From positions 124,001 through 188,000 of the forward strand of contig NZ_LFVY01000005.1 in assembly GCF_001050155.1 (NCBI RefSeq): a DNA stretch of 64,000 nt, in the 5' to 3' direction. Below the pieces are notes generated by a model, which saw only the letters and a list, made by a program, of their open reading frames with translations, was not told where the DNA came from and ran no database searches. Each line of letters opens with the position of its first letter. Position 1 is the first letter of the stretch. Both the position numbers and the translations under genes were made by a program. Source of the stretch: Nitratireductor soli. Lineage in GTDB: Bacteria; Pseudomonadota; Alphaproteobacteria; Rhizobiales; Rhizobiaceae. This document shows, piece after piece, positions 10,044 to 17,624 of this stretch.

Positions 10044-10903
10044 TGCTCGTCTCCCCGCATCATCAGCGTGTAGAAGATCCAGCTCACCAGCAGCGTTATC
10101 AGGAAGTAGATGATGCTCATGGCGGCGGCGATGCCGAGGTTGAACTCGCCGAGCGCGGCCTTGACCAGATCGATCGACAGGAAGGTGGTGGCGTTGCCCG
10201 GGCCGCCGCCGGTGAGCACGAACGGCTCGGTGTAGATCATGAAGGAATCCATGAAGCGCAGGAGCACGGCGATGGTCAGCACGCGGTTCATCTTCGGCAG
10301 CTGGATGAAGCGGAAGACGGACCAACGCGAGGCGCCGTCGATCTTGGCCGCCTGATAATAGGCTTCGGGGATCGAGCGCAGGCCGGCATAGGCGAGCAGC
10401 ACCACCAGCGAGGTCCAGTGCCAGACATCCATCAGGACGACGGTGAACCAGGCTGCGAAGGGCTGGCGGGTGAAATTATACGGAATGCCGAGCTTGTTCA
10501 GGCCGTAGCCGAGCAGGCCGATATCGGGCAGCGCCATGATGTTCCACATAGCGCCGACGACGTTCCACGGGATCAGCAGCGGCAGCGCCATCAGCACCAG
10601 GCAGACGGACACCCAGGGGCCGGAGCGCGGCATGGTCAGGGCGATCGCGACGCCGAGCGGCACCTCGATCGCCAGGATGATGAAGGTGAACATGAACTGG
10701 CGCAGCAAAGACGCATGGAAGCGCGGCGAGGCCAGCACGTCCTGGTACCATTTCGTGCCCTCGAAGAAGAACAGATTGTTGCCGAAGGTTTCCTGCACCG
10801 AGTAGTTGACCACCGTCATCAGCGGAATGATGGCGTTGAAGGCCACCAGCAGCAGCACCGGCAGGACGAGGAACCAGGCGCGGTTGTTCCAGGTCTTGGT
10901 CAT
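10040..10903 (-). CDS. glpP: Glycerol ABC transporter permease (first subunit)
   Basis: Inner-membrane permease of 287 aa of the MalF/UgpA type, partner of GlpQ. It starts MTKTWNNRAWFLVLPVLLLVAF with a first membrane helix at residues 10-30. The EAA coupling loop reads IPEAYYQAAKIDGASRWSVFRFI. A run of proteins of this size (6 TM) between ATPases and a binding protein is diagnostic of a CUT1-like importer. Both ends are coupled by ATGA overlaps, to glpT upstream (10900-10903) and glpQ downstream. Confidence 0.94.
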   Translation of the reverse strand: MTKTWNNRAWFLVLPVLLLVAFNAIIPLMTVVNYSVQETFGNNLFFFEGTKWYQDVLASPRFHASLLRQFMFTFIILAIEVPLGVAIALTMPRSGPWVSVCLVLMALPLLIPWNVVGAMWNIMALPDIGLLGYGLNKLGIPYNFTRQPFAAWFTVVLMDVWHWTSLVVLLAYAGLRSIPEAYYQAAKIDGASRWSVFRFIQLPKMNRVLTIAVLLRFMDSFMIYTEPFVLTGGGPGNATTFLSIDLVKAALGEFNLGIAAAMSIIYFLITLLVSWIFYTLMMRGDEQ

Positions 10904-11991
10904 GCGCCCGCCCCCCTGCCCGGCTGAGCCAGATCGACCCGCCAGGAATTGGCGTAAAGGTTGATGCCGGCAGGATCGAACGTCACATGCGGCTCTGCCG
11001 GCACGGTCATGTCCTCGGGCATGACGGCGGCGATTATCCGTCCGTCGAGCGCCGCGCGGACGATCTTGCGCCGGCCCGTATCCTCGACGCGGTCGATGCG
11101 GACCGGAATGCCCTCGGCGCCGATGCGGACATATTCGGGCCGCACGCCGAGTTCGGTGCGGGCCGCGCCGTCGAGCGCGGCAATGCCCGGCAGTGCGACG
11201 CGATGCGCGCCGATGTGAGCGGCGGCGCCCTCGACCCGAACCGGAATGACATTCATGCCGGGCGAGCCGATGAAATAGCCGACGAAAGTGTGGTTCGGCC
11301 GCTCGAACAATTCCTCGGGCGTGCCGATCTGGACGATCTCGCCCTCGTTCATCACCACCACCTGGTCGGCGAAGGTCAGGGCCTCGGTCTGGTCGTGCGT
11401 CACATAGACCATGGTGAAGGCGAAGCGGCGGTGTAGTTCCTTCAATTGCGAGCGCAGCACCCATTTCATATGCGGGTCGATCACCGTCAGCGGCTCGTCG
11501 AACAGGATGGCGCTGACATCGGAGCGCACCAGGCCGCGGCCAAGGGCGATCTTCTGCTTGTCGTCGGCGGTCAGGCCCCTGGCCTTCTGCCCGGCGCGGT
11601 CGGCCAGGCCGATCATCTCCAGGATCTCGTTCACCCGGCGCTCGATCTCGCCGGCGGCAACGCCGCGATTGCGCAGGGGAAAGGCCAGATTGTCGCGGAC
11701 GCTCATCGTGTCGTAGACCACCGGAAACTGGAACACCTGGGCGATGTTGCGCTCTTCCGTCGACAGGCCCGTGACATCGCGCCCGTCGAACAGGATTTCG
11801 CCTTCGGTCGGCCGCAACAGACCCGACATGATGTTGAGCAGCGTGGTCTTGCCGCAGCCCGACGGCCCGAGCAGCGCATAGGCGCCGCCATCGTCGAATG
11901 TGTGATGAACCCGCTTCAGGGCGAAATCATCGTCGCCCTTGGGCGCTGCCATGTAGGCGTGGCGGATGTTGTTGAGGTCGATGCGCGCCAT
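10900..11991 (-). CDS. glpT: Glycerol ABC transporter ATPase with degenerate signature motif
   Basis: ATP-binding subunit, 363 aa, one of two ATPases for the GlpPQ permease. It has a normal Walker A GPSGCGKT (residues 42-49), Walker B AILFDEP (161-167) and switch histidine H199 in YVTHDQ. The ABC signature expected as LSGGQ is LTADD (140-144), so the C-motif is lost. The D-loop (LTVID) is also atypical. The C-terminal third is a MalK-like regulatory/OB domain. It is complementary to GlpS, which keeps the signature but has changed Walker A and H-loop. It is coupled to glpP by ATGA and separated from glpS by 9 bp. The name follows the rhizobial glycerol operon and is not the GlpT antiporter of E. 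coli. Confidence 0.92.
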   Translation of the reverse strand: MARIDLNNIRHAYMAAPKGDDDFALKRVHHTFDDGGAYALLGPSGCGKTTLLNIMSGLLRPTEGEILFDGRDVTGLSTEERNIAQVFQFPVVYDTMSVRDNLAFPLRNRGVAAGEIERRVNEILEMIGLADRAGQKARGLTADDKQKIALGRGLVRSDVSAILFDEPLTVIDPHMKWVLRSQLKELHRRFAFTMVYVTHDQTEALTFADQVVVMNEGEIVQIGTPEELFERPNHTFVGYFIGSPGMNVIPVRVEGAAAHIGAHRVALPGIAALDGAARTELGVRPEYVRIGAEGIPVRIDRVEDTGRRKIVRAALDGRIIAAVMPEDMTVPAEPHVTFDPAGINLYANSWRVDLAQPGRGAGA

Positions 11992-12000
11992 CCGCTCCCC

Positions 12001-13083
12001 CTATGCCGCCAAAGCCGCGGCGGTGGAAATGCGCCGGCCGCTTGTGTCGAAGACGAGCATGTGGCGCGTGTCGATGAAGGCGCGCACGCTTTCCCCGACA
12101 TCGAGCCGGTGGATGCCCTCCTCGAGCATGACCCAGCGCCGGCCGGCGAAATCCAGATGGACAAAACTCTCGGAGCCGGTGATCTCGGTCACCGAGACGC
12201 GCGCCTCGACGGCAACGGCGTCTGAGGCGCGCGGCTGAAAAGAAAGATGGTGTGGCTGAAAGCCGAGCGTGTACGCGCCGTCGGCTATGCCGCTCAAGCG
12301 AGCCGGCACCTGGAGGTTCAGCCCACCATCAAGCTGGAAATTCGATCCCCTCTTGTCGACCGCAACAATGTTCAGGGGCGGATCGGCGAAGGTTTGCGCC
12401 GTGATGAGGTCGGCGGGTTCGCGGAACAATTCGATGGTCGGACCGAACTGCGTCACACGACCCTCGCTGAGCGCTGCCGTATGACCGCCCAGAAGCAGGG
12501 CCTCGCTGGGCTCGGTCGTCGCATAGACGAAGATGGCACCGGAGGCGGCGAAGATTCTCGGCAGTTCGGCGCGCAGTTCCTCGCGCAGCTTGTAGTCGAG
12601 ATTGGCGAGCGGCTCGTCAAGCAGGACAAGGCGGGCCTCCTTGACCATGGCGCGTGCCAGGGCCGTGCGCTGCTGCTGGCCGCCCGACAGTTCCAGCGGC
12701 GTGCGGCGCAGATGCGGCGTCAGATGCAGCAGATCGGCGGCATGCGTTACCCGCTCCTCGATCACCGCCTTGGCGACGCCAGCCACGCGCAGCGGCGAGG
12801 CGATGTTTTCATACACGGTCATGGCCGGGTAGTTGATGAATTGCTGGTAGACCATGGCGACGCTGCGCTTCTGCACCGGCACGCCGGTGACATCCTGGCC
12901 CTCCATCCAGATGCTGCCTTCCGTCGGCCGGTCGAGCCCGGCCATCAGCCGCATCAGGCTGGTCTTGCCGGCCAGCGTCGGGCCGAGCAGCACGTTCAAA
13001 GAGCCTGGCGCGAAGGTCAGCGACACATGGCTGATATGCGGCTGGCCGGATGTGGTCTTCGACACATCACGCAGTTCCAGCAT
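12001..13083 (-). CDS. glpS: Glycerol ABC transporter ATPase with intact signature but altered Walker A and H-loop
   Basis: ATP-binding subunit, 360 aa, predicted to form a heterodimer with GlpT. Walker A is GPTLAGKT (34-41). It keeps the minimal G-x4-GKT but lacks the usual inner GxGK glycine pattern. The Q-loop is in VYQQF (79-83), the signature LSGGQ (132-136) is intact, and Walker B is LVLLDEP (152-158). The switch histidine position is Thr190 in YATTEP instead of THD. The start ATG at 13083 lies inside the 3' end of glpD (17-bp overlap), implying coupled translation. An upstream in-frame ATG (13119) would deepen the overlap. The C-terminal domain is MalK-like. Confidence 0.92.
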   Translation of the reverse strand: MLELRDVSKTTSGQPHISHVSLTFAPGSLNVLLGPTLAGKTSLMRLMAGLDRPTEGSIWMEGQDVTGVPVQKRSVAMVYQQFINYPAMTVYENIASPLRVAGVAKAVIEERVTHAADLLHLTPHLRRTPLELSGGQQQRTALARAMVKEARLVLLDEPLANLDYKLREELRAELPRIFAASGAIFVYATTEPSEALLLGGHTAALSEGRVTQFGPTIELFREPADLITAQTFADPPLNIVAVDKRGSNFQLDGGLNLQVPARLSGIADGAYTLGFQPHHLSFQPRASDAVAVEARVSVTEITGSESFVHLDFAGRRWVMLEEGIHRLDVGESVRAFIDTRHMLVFDTSGRRISTAAALAA

Positions 13084-14704
13084 GGCGTCCCCCTCCCTCG
13101 TGGCCGATCCGTGCCGCATCCCGGCTCGCGCTGACCAGGCCGCGCATGAAGGCGTCGACCACGGCCGCTTCCTCCACCGTCATGTGCAGGCCGCGCTTGG
13201 TGCGCCGCCACAGGACGTCCTCGCCGGTCACCGCCCATTCCTCGCGGGCGAGATAATGCAGTTCCGCCTCGTAGAGATCGGAGCCGAAATGGCGGCCAAG
13301 ATCGGCCCGGCTCTTCGCCCCGCCGAGCAGCCGGCGCGCCTTGGTGCCGTAAAGCCGCACCAGGCGCCGGGCGTGGGCCGCTTCGAGGAACGGATGGTCG
13401 CGCTGCAACGCATCGACTTGGGCTGCGTATCCATCGGCCGGGAAGTCGCCGCCCGGCAGCGTCGCCGCGCCGGTCCATGGCGCGCCGCCGGCGCCCAGCG
13501 TATCGCCGATCTTGTCGAGCGCGGCCTCGGCCAGCTTGCGGTAGGTGGTGATCTTGCCGCCGAAGACATGCAGCATCGGCGCGCCGTCGCCGGTCGTCTC
13601 CGTCTTCAGGACATAGTCGCGGGTTGCTTCCTGCGCCTTGGACGCACCGTCGTCGAACAGTGGGCGGACGCCGGAATAGGTCCAGACGATGTCGTCGCTT
13701 GTGACCGGCCGGGTAAAATATTCGCTGGCGGCGGCACAGAGATAATCGATCTCCTCGCCGCTGATGGCCACGTCCTTCGGGTCGCCGTCATAATCCTGGT
13801 CGGTGGTGCCGATCAGGGTGAAATCCTCCTCATAGGGGATGGCGAAGATGATGCGGCCATCGGCATTCTGGAAGAAATAGGCGCGCGGATCGTCGGATAT
13901 GCGCCGGGTGACGATGTGGCTGCCCTTGACCAGGCGCACATTGTCGACGTCGTTCTGGCCGAGCACACCGGCGATCACATGATCGACCCAGGGGCCGGCC
14001 GCATTGACCAGGTAGCGGGCCTGCACCGTCTCGACGGCGCCCGACGTCAGGTCCTGCATGCGGATGGTCCAGATGCCGTCCGCGCTCGATGCCGACACGA
14101 CTTTCGTGCGCGTGCGCAGATCGGCGCCCCGGTCGGCGGCGTCACGGGCGTTGAGGATGACGAAGCGCGCGTCGTTGACCCAGCAGTCGGAATATTCGAA
14201 GGCGCGCCGATAGGCATTCTTCAGCGGTTTGCCGGCGGGGTCGCTGCGCATGTCGAGCGTGCGTGTCTTGGGCAGCAGCCGGCGGCCGCCGATGTGATCG
14301 TAGAGAAACAGGCCGAGCCGGATCAGCCAGGCCGGCCGCAGCCCCTTGTGCAGGGGCAGGACGAAACGCATCGGCCAGATGATGTGCGGCGCGTTGTGCC
14401 ACAGCACCTCGCGCTCCATCAGCGCTTCGCGCACCAGGCGGAACTCGTAATGCTCGAGGTAGCGCAGGCCGCCATGGATCAGTTTTGTCGAACCGGAGGA
14501 GGTGCCGCTGGCCAGATCGTTCATTTCGGCCAGGCAGACCGAATAGCCGCGCCCGACCGCGTCGCGGGCGATGCCGCACCCGTTGATGCCGCCGCCGATG
14601 ACGAACACATCAAGGATTTCAGAAGCGCGAACGGCTGAAGCCGGCAATCGATCCTCCCTCGTCTCCGGCCCAGTTCTTGGCCTAGTTCTCGGCTCAGTCG
14701 GCAT
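13067..14704 (-). CDS. glpD: Glycerol-3-phosphate dehydrogenase, aerobic FAD-dependent
   Basis: Oxidises sn-glycerol-3-phosphate to dihydroxyacetone phosphate at the inner face of the membrane, passing electrons to ubiquinone. At 545 aa it is slightly longer than usual because of about 28 extra N-terminal residues before the FAD motif DVFVIGGGINGCGIARDAVGRG. No in-frame ATG lies nearer the fold, so the ATG at 14704 is kept. Further family motifs are SSGSTKLIHGGLRYLEHYEF and YLVNAAGPWVD. It is the first gene of the transport operon, behind its own promoter (14741-14768), and the product feeds glycerol carbon into glycolysis. Confidence 0.96.
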   Translation of the reverse strand: MPTEPRTRPRTGPETREDRLPASAVRASEILDVFVIGGGINGCGIARDAVGRGYSVCLAEMNDLASGTSSGSTKLIHGGLRYLEHYEFRLVREALMEREVLWHNAPHIIWPMRFVLPLHKGLRPAWLIRLGLFLYDHIGGRRLLPKTRTLDMRSDPAGKPLKNAYRRAFEYSDCWVNDARFVILNARDAADRGADLRTRTKVVSASSADGIWTIRMQDLTSGAVETVQARYLVNAAGPWVDHVIAGVLGQNDVDNVRLVKGSHIVTRRISDDPRAYFFQNADGRIIFAIPYEEDFTLIGTTDQDYDGDPKDVAISGEEIDYLCAAASEYFTRPVTSDDIVWTYSGVRPLFDDGASKAQEATRDYVLKTETTGDGAPMLHVFGGKITTYRKLAEAALDKIGDTLGAGGAPWTGAATLPGGDFPADGYAAQVDALQRDHPFLEAAHARRLVRLYGTKARRLLGGAKSRADLGRHFGSDLYEAELHYLAREEWAVTGEDVLWRRTKRGLHMTVEEAAVVDAFMRGLVSASRDAARIGHEGGGRHAGTA

Positions 14705-14740
14705 TGCTTGCCGTTCCCATCGCCAATGGAGACAAAGTGA

Positions 14741-14768
14741 ATTATTTAGAAACCATAACGAATGTCAA
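14741..14768 (-). promoter_or_regulatory. Probable glpD promoter with overlapping TTCGTT direct repeats
   Basis: On the minus strand TTGACA (14763-14768) is followed after 16 bp by AATAAT (14741-14746). TTCGTT occurs twice, directly repeated and flanking/overlapping the -35 box (TTTTCGTTTGACATTCGTTATGG on the minus strand, in part). TTCGTT matches the core of a GlpR half-site, so the DeoR-type repressor encoded just upstream is the likely regulator. Confidence 0.6.
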
Positions 14769-14786
14769 ACGAAAATATGTCGGCGA

Positions 14787-15560
14787 TTACCCCGCCGTCT
14801 CGATCAGCCGCACGCCGGCTTCCTCGCACAGGTCGCGCACGGCCCGCACGGGACAGGCATCGGTGATGAACGTGTCGACCTGCGAGATGTGGCCGATGCG
14901 CACCGGCGCGCCGCGGTCGAACTTGGTGGAATCGGACACCAGGATCACGTGGCGCGCATTGGCGATGATCGCCTGGGCCACCTTCACTTCGCGAAAATCG
15001 AAATCGTAGAGCGCACCGTCATGATCGATGGCGGAAACGCCGATCACCGCGTAATCGACCTTGAACTGGCGAATGAAATCAACCGCCGCCTCGCCGACAA
15101 TGCCGCCGTCCGAACCGCGCACCACGCCGCCCGCGATGATCACCTCCAACGAGGGATAGACGCGCATCCTGTTGGCGACATTGATGTTGTTGGTGATCAC
15201 CATCAGGCCTTCATGGTCGAGAAGCGCATCGCTGACGGCTTCCGTCGTCGTGCCGATGTTGACGAAGAGGGAGGCGCGGTCGGGGATCAATCGGGCGGCG
15301 GCGCGGCCGATCGCCTGCTTTTCGCCGGCGGCGATCTTGCGGCGCGCCTCGTATTCCATGTTCTCGATGCCCGACGGCAGCAATGCACCGCCATGGATGC
15401 GCGACAACAGGCGGCGGTCGCACAATTCGTTCAGGTCGCGGCGGATGGTCTGCGGCGTGACGTCGAAATGCACGGCGAGATCGTCGACCAGGACCCGCCC
15501 ATGCTCCTTGGCGAGCGACAGAATTTCGGCGTGGCGCGGCATCAGGAGAGGTGTGTTCAT
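14787..15560 (-). CDS. glpR: DeoR-family transcriptional repressor of glycerol genes
   Basis: A 257-aa DeoR/GlpR-type repressor. The N-terminal winged helix-turn-helix (about residues 8-60) contains DDLAVHFDVTPQTIRRDLNEL and the DeoR hallmark RIHGGAL. The C-terminal DeoRC sugar-phosphate sensor domain has FVNIGTTTEAVSDAL and GSDGGIVGEAAVDFIRQF. The family normally senses a phosphorylated intermediate; here glycerol-3-phosphate is likely by context. It is separated from glpD by 82 bp with a promoter. An inverted repeat with E. coli-type GlpR half-sites lies just upstream, suggesting autoregulation. Confidence 0.93.
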   Translation of the reverse strand: MNTPLLMPRHAEILSLAKEHGRVLVDDLAVHFDVTPQTIRRDLNELCDRRLLSRIHGGALLPSGIENMEYEARRKIAAGEKQAIGRAAARLIPDRASLFVNIGTTTEAVSDALLDHEGLMVITNNINVANRMRVYPSLEVIIAGGVVRGSDGGIVGEAAVDFIRQFKVDYAVIGVSAIDHDGALYDFDFREVKVAQAIIANARHVILVSDSTKFDRGAPVRIGHISQVDTFITDACPVRAVRDLCEEAGVRLIETAG

Positions 15561-15570
15561 GCGATCGTCC

Positions 15571-15609
15571 GATGTTCGTTTTTTCTATTTATAGGCGAAA
15601 ACGAACATT
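15571..15609 (-). promoter_or_regulatory. GlpR-like operator inverted repeat upstream of glpR
   Basis: ATGTTCGTTTT (15572-15582) and AAAACGAACAT (15598-15608) are a perfect 11-bp inverted repeat with a 15-bp spacer. AACGAACATT (15600-15609) fits the known E. coli GlpR half-site AWCGAACATW exactly, and GATGTTCGTT fits WATGTTCGWT at all but the first base. It begins 11 bp upstream of the glpR start codon. Confidence 0.75.
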
Positions 15610-15708
15610 CGGCAAGGATTCTCCGTCCGCCACTGCACGGCGGGCGCCGATACGATGCCTATCCCATCATCGGCGTCAGCCTGAAGGAAGCGGCCGGAAA
15701 CAGCCGCG

Positions 15709-16437
15709 TCAGCGCGAAAAATCGGGCAGGCTCTTGAAGGCGGTTTTCAGCGCGATCGACCAGCCATCGGAAATCGCCTTGAAATAAACGTCGTCGGCAT
15801 CGATGCGCTTTTCGTAGCCGACGCTGAAACTGTCGCGCGCGTAAAACAGAAGATCGAGCGGCAGGCCGACGGACAGGTTCGATTTCAGCGTCGAATCGAA
15901 GGAAACCAGCAGCAGCTTGACCGTTTCCTCAAAACTCATCGCCGCATCGTGGGCGCGCACGAGGATCGGCTTGCCGTATTTCGTCTCGCCGATCTGGAAA
16001 AACGGCGTGTCCTCGCCCGCCTCGATGAAATTGCCTTCCGGATAGATGAGGAACAGCCGCGGCTCCATGCCGCGGATCTGCCCGCCGAGAATGAAGGACG
16101 CGCCGAAGGCGTCGGCGTTCTGGCCGACCGGCGCCGACTGGCGGATCACCTCCTTCACCGTCTCGCCGACCAGCCGCGCGGCCTGGTACATGGACGGTGT
16201 TTCCAGCATCGAGGACGTGCGCTCGTCGGGCGCCTTGGTGCGCTCCTCGAGCAGGCTGACGACGGCCTGCGTGGTGGCCAGGTTGCCGGCCGACAGCAGG
16301 ACCAGCACGCGCTCGTCGGGTGCTGCCCAACAACGCATCTTGCGGAACGTCGAGATATTGTCGACGCCGGCATTGGTCCGCGTGTCGGACATGAACACCA
16401 GGCCGCTATCGATCTTCAGTCCGACGCAATAGGTCAT
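15709..16437 (-). CDS. Anbu-type proteasome-like peptidase (ancestral beta subunit)
   Basis: A 242-aa N-terminal-nucleophile hydrolase of the Anbu/HslV/20S beta-subunit superfamily. After Met removal Thr1 is the predicted nucleophile (MTYCVGLKIDSGLVFMSDTR). Asp17 (in MSDTR) and a Lys at position 32 (in STFRKM) occupy the expected active-site positions. No propeptide is present, so the enzyme would be active on translation. The open frame extends upstream, but only the ATG at 16437 puts Thr next to Met. It is the last gene of the ATP-grasp/alpha-E/transglutaminase unit; the gap to the transglutaminase gene is 35 bp. Published Anbu structures show large rings, but the physiological substrate is unknown. 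Confidence 0.9.
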   Translation of the reverse strand: MTYCVGLKIDSGLVFMSDTRTNAGVDNISTFRKMRCWAAPDERVLVLLSAGNLATTQAVVSLLEERTKAPDERTSSMLETPSMYQAARLVGETVKEVIRQSAPVGQNADAFGASFILGGQIRGMEPRLFLIYPEGNFIEAGEDTPFFQIGETKYGKPILVRAHDAAMSFEETVKLLLVSFDSTLKSNLSVGLPLDLLFYARDSFSVGYEKRIDADDVYFKAISDGWSIALKTAFKSLPDFSR

Positions 16438-16472
16438 GCGGACGGCGCCTCTTGCAGATTCGTCATTGCGGA

Positions 16473-17267
16473 TTACTGCTCGACCGTGATCTGAACCGCA
16501 AGCTGTTCTTGCGCCTGTCCGAGCCTGATGCCGATCACCGGCATGGCGTCGCGATAGTCGCGGCCGGTGGCGATGCGCACATAGCGCGCGTCGGCGGATA
16601 TGCCGTTGGAGCAATCGAAGGCGACCCAGCCCAGCCCCTCCACATGAACCTCGGCCCAGGCGTGGCTCGCCACCTGCTCGTCCACGTCGTCAATGCGCAG
16701 ATAGCCGCTGACATAGCGGCCGGGAAAGCCCATCAGGCGCGCGCCGGTGAGAAAGATGTGCGCGTGGTCCTGGCAAACGCCCTGGCCATTGGCCAGCGCC
16801 TCCTCGGCGGTGGTGGCCGCATCGGTGGTGCCGATGACGTAGGCGACCCGTTCGCGCACCAGTGCCATCAAGCCATGCAGGCGCTCGACATCGGCGCCGT
16901 CGGGAATAGCCCTGACGAGACCCGCAATGCCGCGCCCGGCGGTGCACAGTTTCGTCTGCTGGCAAAACAGCCACAGAGGCGCCAGGCCTTCGTGCTTGCC
17001 GGTCACGCCGGCCGTATCGCGCGTCTCGACAGTGCCCGCCGCCTCGATGACGATCGCCCGCTGGGCCCCGTCGATGCTCATCAGCCGCGTGTCGTTGCCG
17101 AAGCCATCGACAAAGCGCGCCTGGTCCTGCGCGCCCTTAGCCGTCAGCGACCATTCGAGCACCGTCTGGCTTGGTCCGCTGCGGGGAAACAGCCTGAGCC
17201 GCTGCAGCGCGTAGGACACCGGCGCGTCGTAGCGGTATTCCGTGCGGTGCGAAATCTTCAGGCGCAT
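16473..17267 (-). CDS. Transglutaminase-like cysteine peptidase/ligase domain protein
   Basis: A 264-aa protein with an N-terminal bacterial transglutaminase-associated domain (MRLKISHRTEYRYDAPVSYALQ...) and a papain-like transglutaminase core. The predicted triad is Cys165 (NGQGVCQDHAHIF), His202 (SHAWAEVHV) and Asp218 (GWVAFD). Members next to alpha-E and ATP-grasp proteins are thought to act on peptides or isopeptide links; the real substrate is unknown. No good ribosome-binding site precedes the ATG at 17267, because the MITE-like element ends only 4 bp upstream. The native leader may have been displaced. Confidence 0.88.
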   Translation of the reverse strand: MRLKISHRTEYRYDAPVSYALQRLRLFPRSGPSQTVLEWSLTAKGAQDQARFVDGFGNDTRLMSIDGAQRAIVIEAAGTVETRDTAGVTGKHEGLAPLWLFCQQTKLCTAGRGIAGLVRAIPDGADVERLHGLMALVRERVAYVIGTTDAATTAEEALANGQGVCQDHAHIFLTGARLMGFPGRYVSGYLRIDDVDEQVASHAWAEVHVEGLGWVAFDCSNGISADARYVRIATGRDYRDAMPVIGIRLGQAQEQLAVQITVEQ

Positions 17268-17271
17268 GCGC

Positions 17272-17620
17272 TAGGGCCTGTGGACAGTTATGGTTGTGGT
17301 GCTGGCGCGGCATGCAAGGCCAATGGCTAGGCGCGAAAACCGCCGCAGTGCGGGCCACTTCAAGGTTTTTGCAACGACGTCCATTGGCCTTGCATGCCGC
17401 GTCCCCCCGAACCCGGCTATCGCCGGGTTCGGCACTCCGGGATGCACAAGTCGGGCAAGCCCGACTTGTGTGGGATTTGGCCAGAATGGCCGCCCTGTCG
17501 ACTTTAGGGGGCCGCAGCCTTCGTCGTCGAATATGCGCTGCATGTCCTTCCTCCTCAGGCTACGACCCTGAACCATTCTGACCAAACCAGTACCGCAACC
17601 ATAACTGTCCACAGGCCCTA
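17272..17620. mobile_element. 345-bp MITE-like element with about 31-bp terminal inverted repeats and TA flanks
   Basis: The left end (from 17274) and the reverse complement of the right end (from 17618) match over about 31 bp with two differences, starting GGGCCTGTGGACAGTTATGG. TA, within CTAG, flanks both sides (17272-17273 and 17619-17620), as for IS630/Tc1-like or IS427-type insertions. Inside are nested palindromes: a 21-bp pair (17306-17326 with 17381-17401), a hairpin around CCGAACCCGGC/GCCGGGTTCGG and another around ACAAGTCGGGC/GCCCGACTTGT. No transposase frame exists. It fills nearly all of the 357-bp gap between the alpha-E and transglutaminase genes. Confidence 0.85.
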
Positions 17621-17624
17621 GTCC

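Noticed and set aside
17274-17612. Short open frames inside the MITE-like element as genes or transposase remnants
   Set aside because: They are made of palindrome sequence, lack any DDE-type motif and differ on each strand without a recognisable product.
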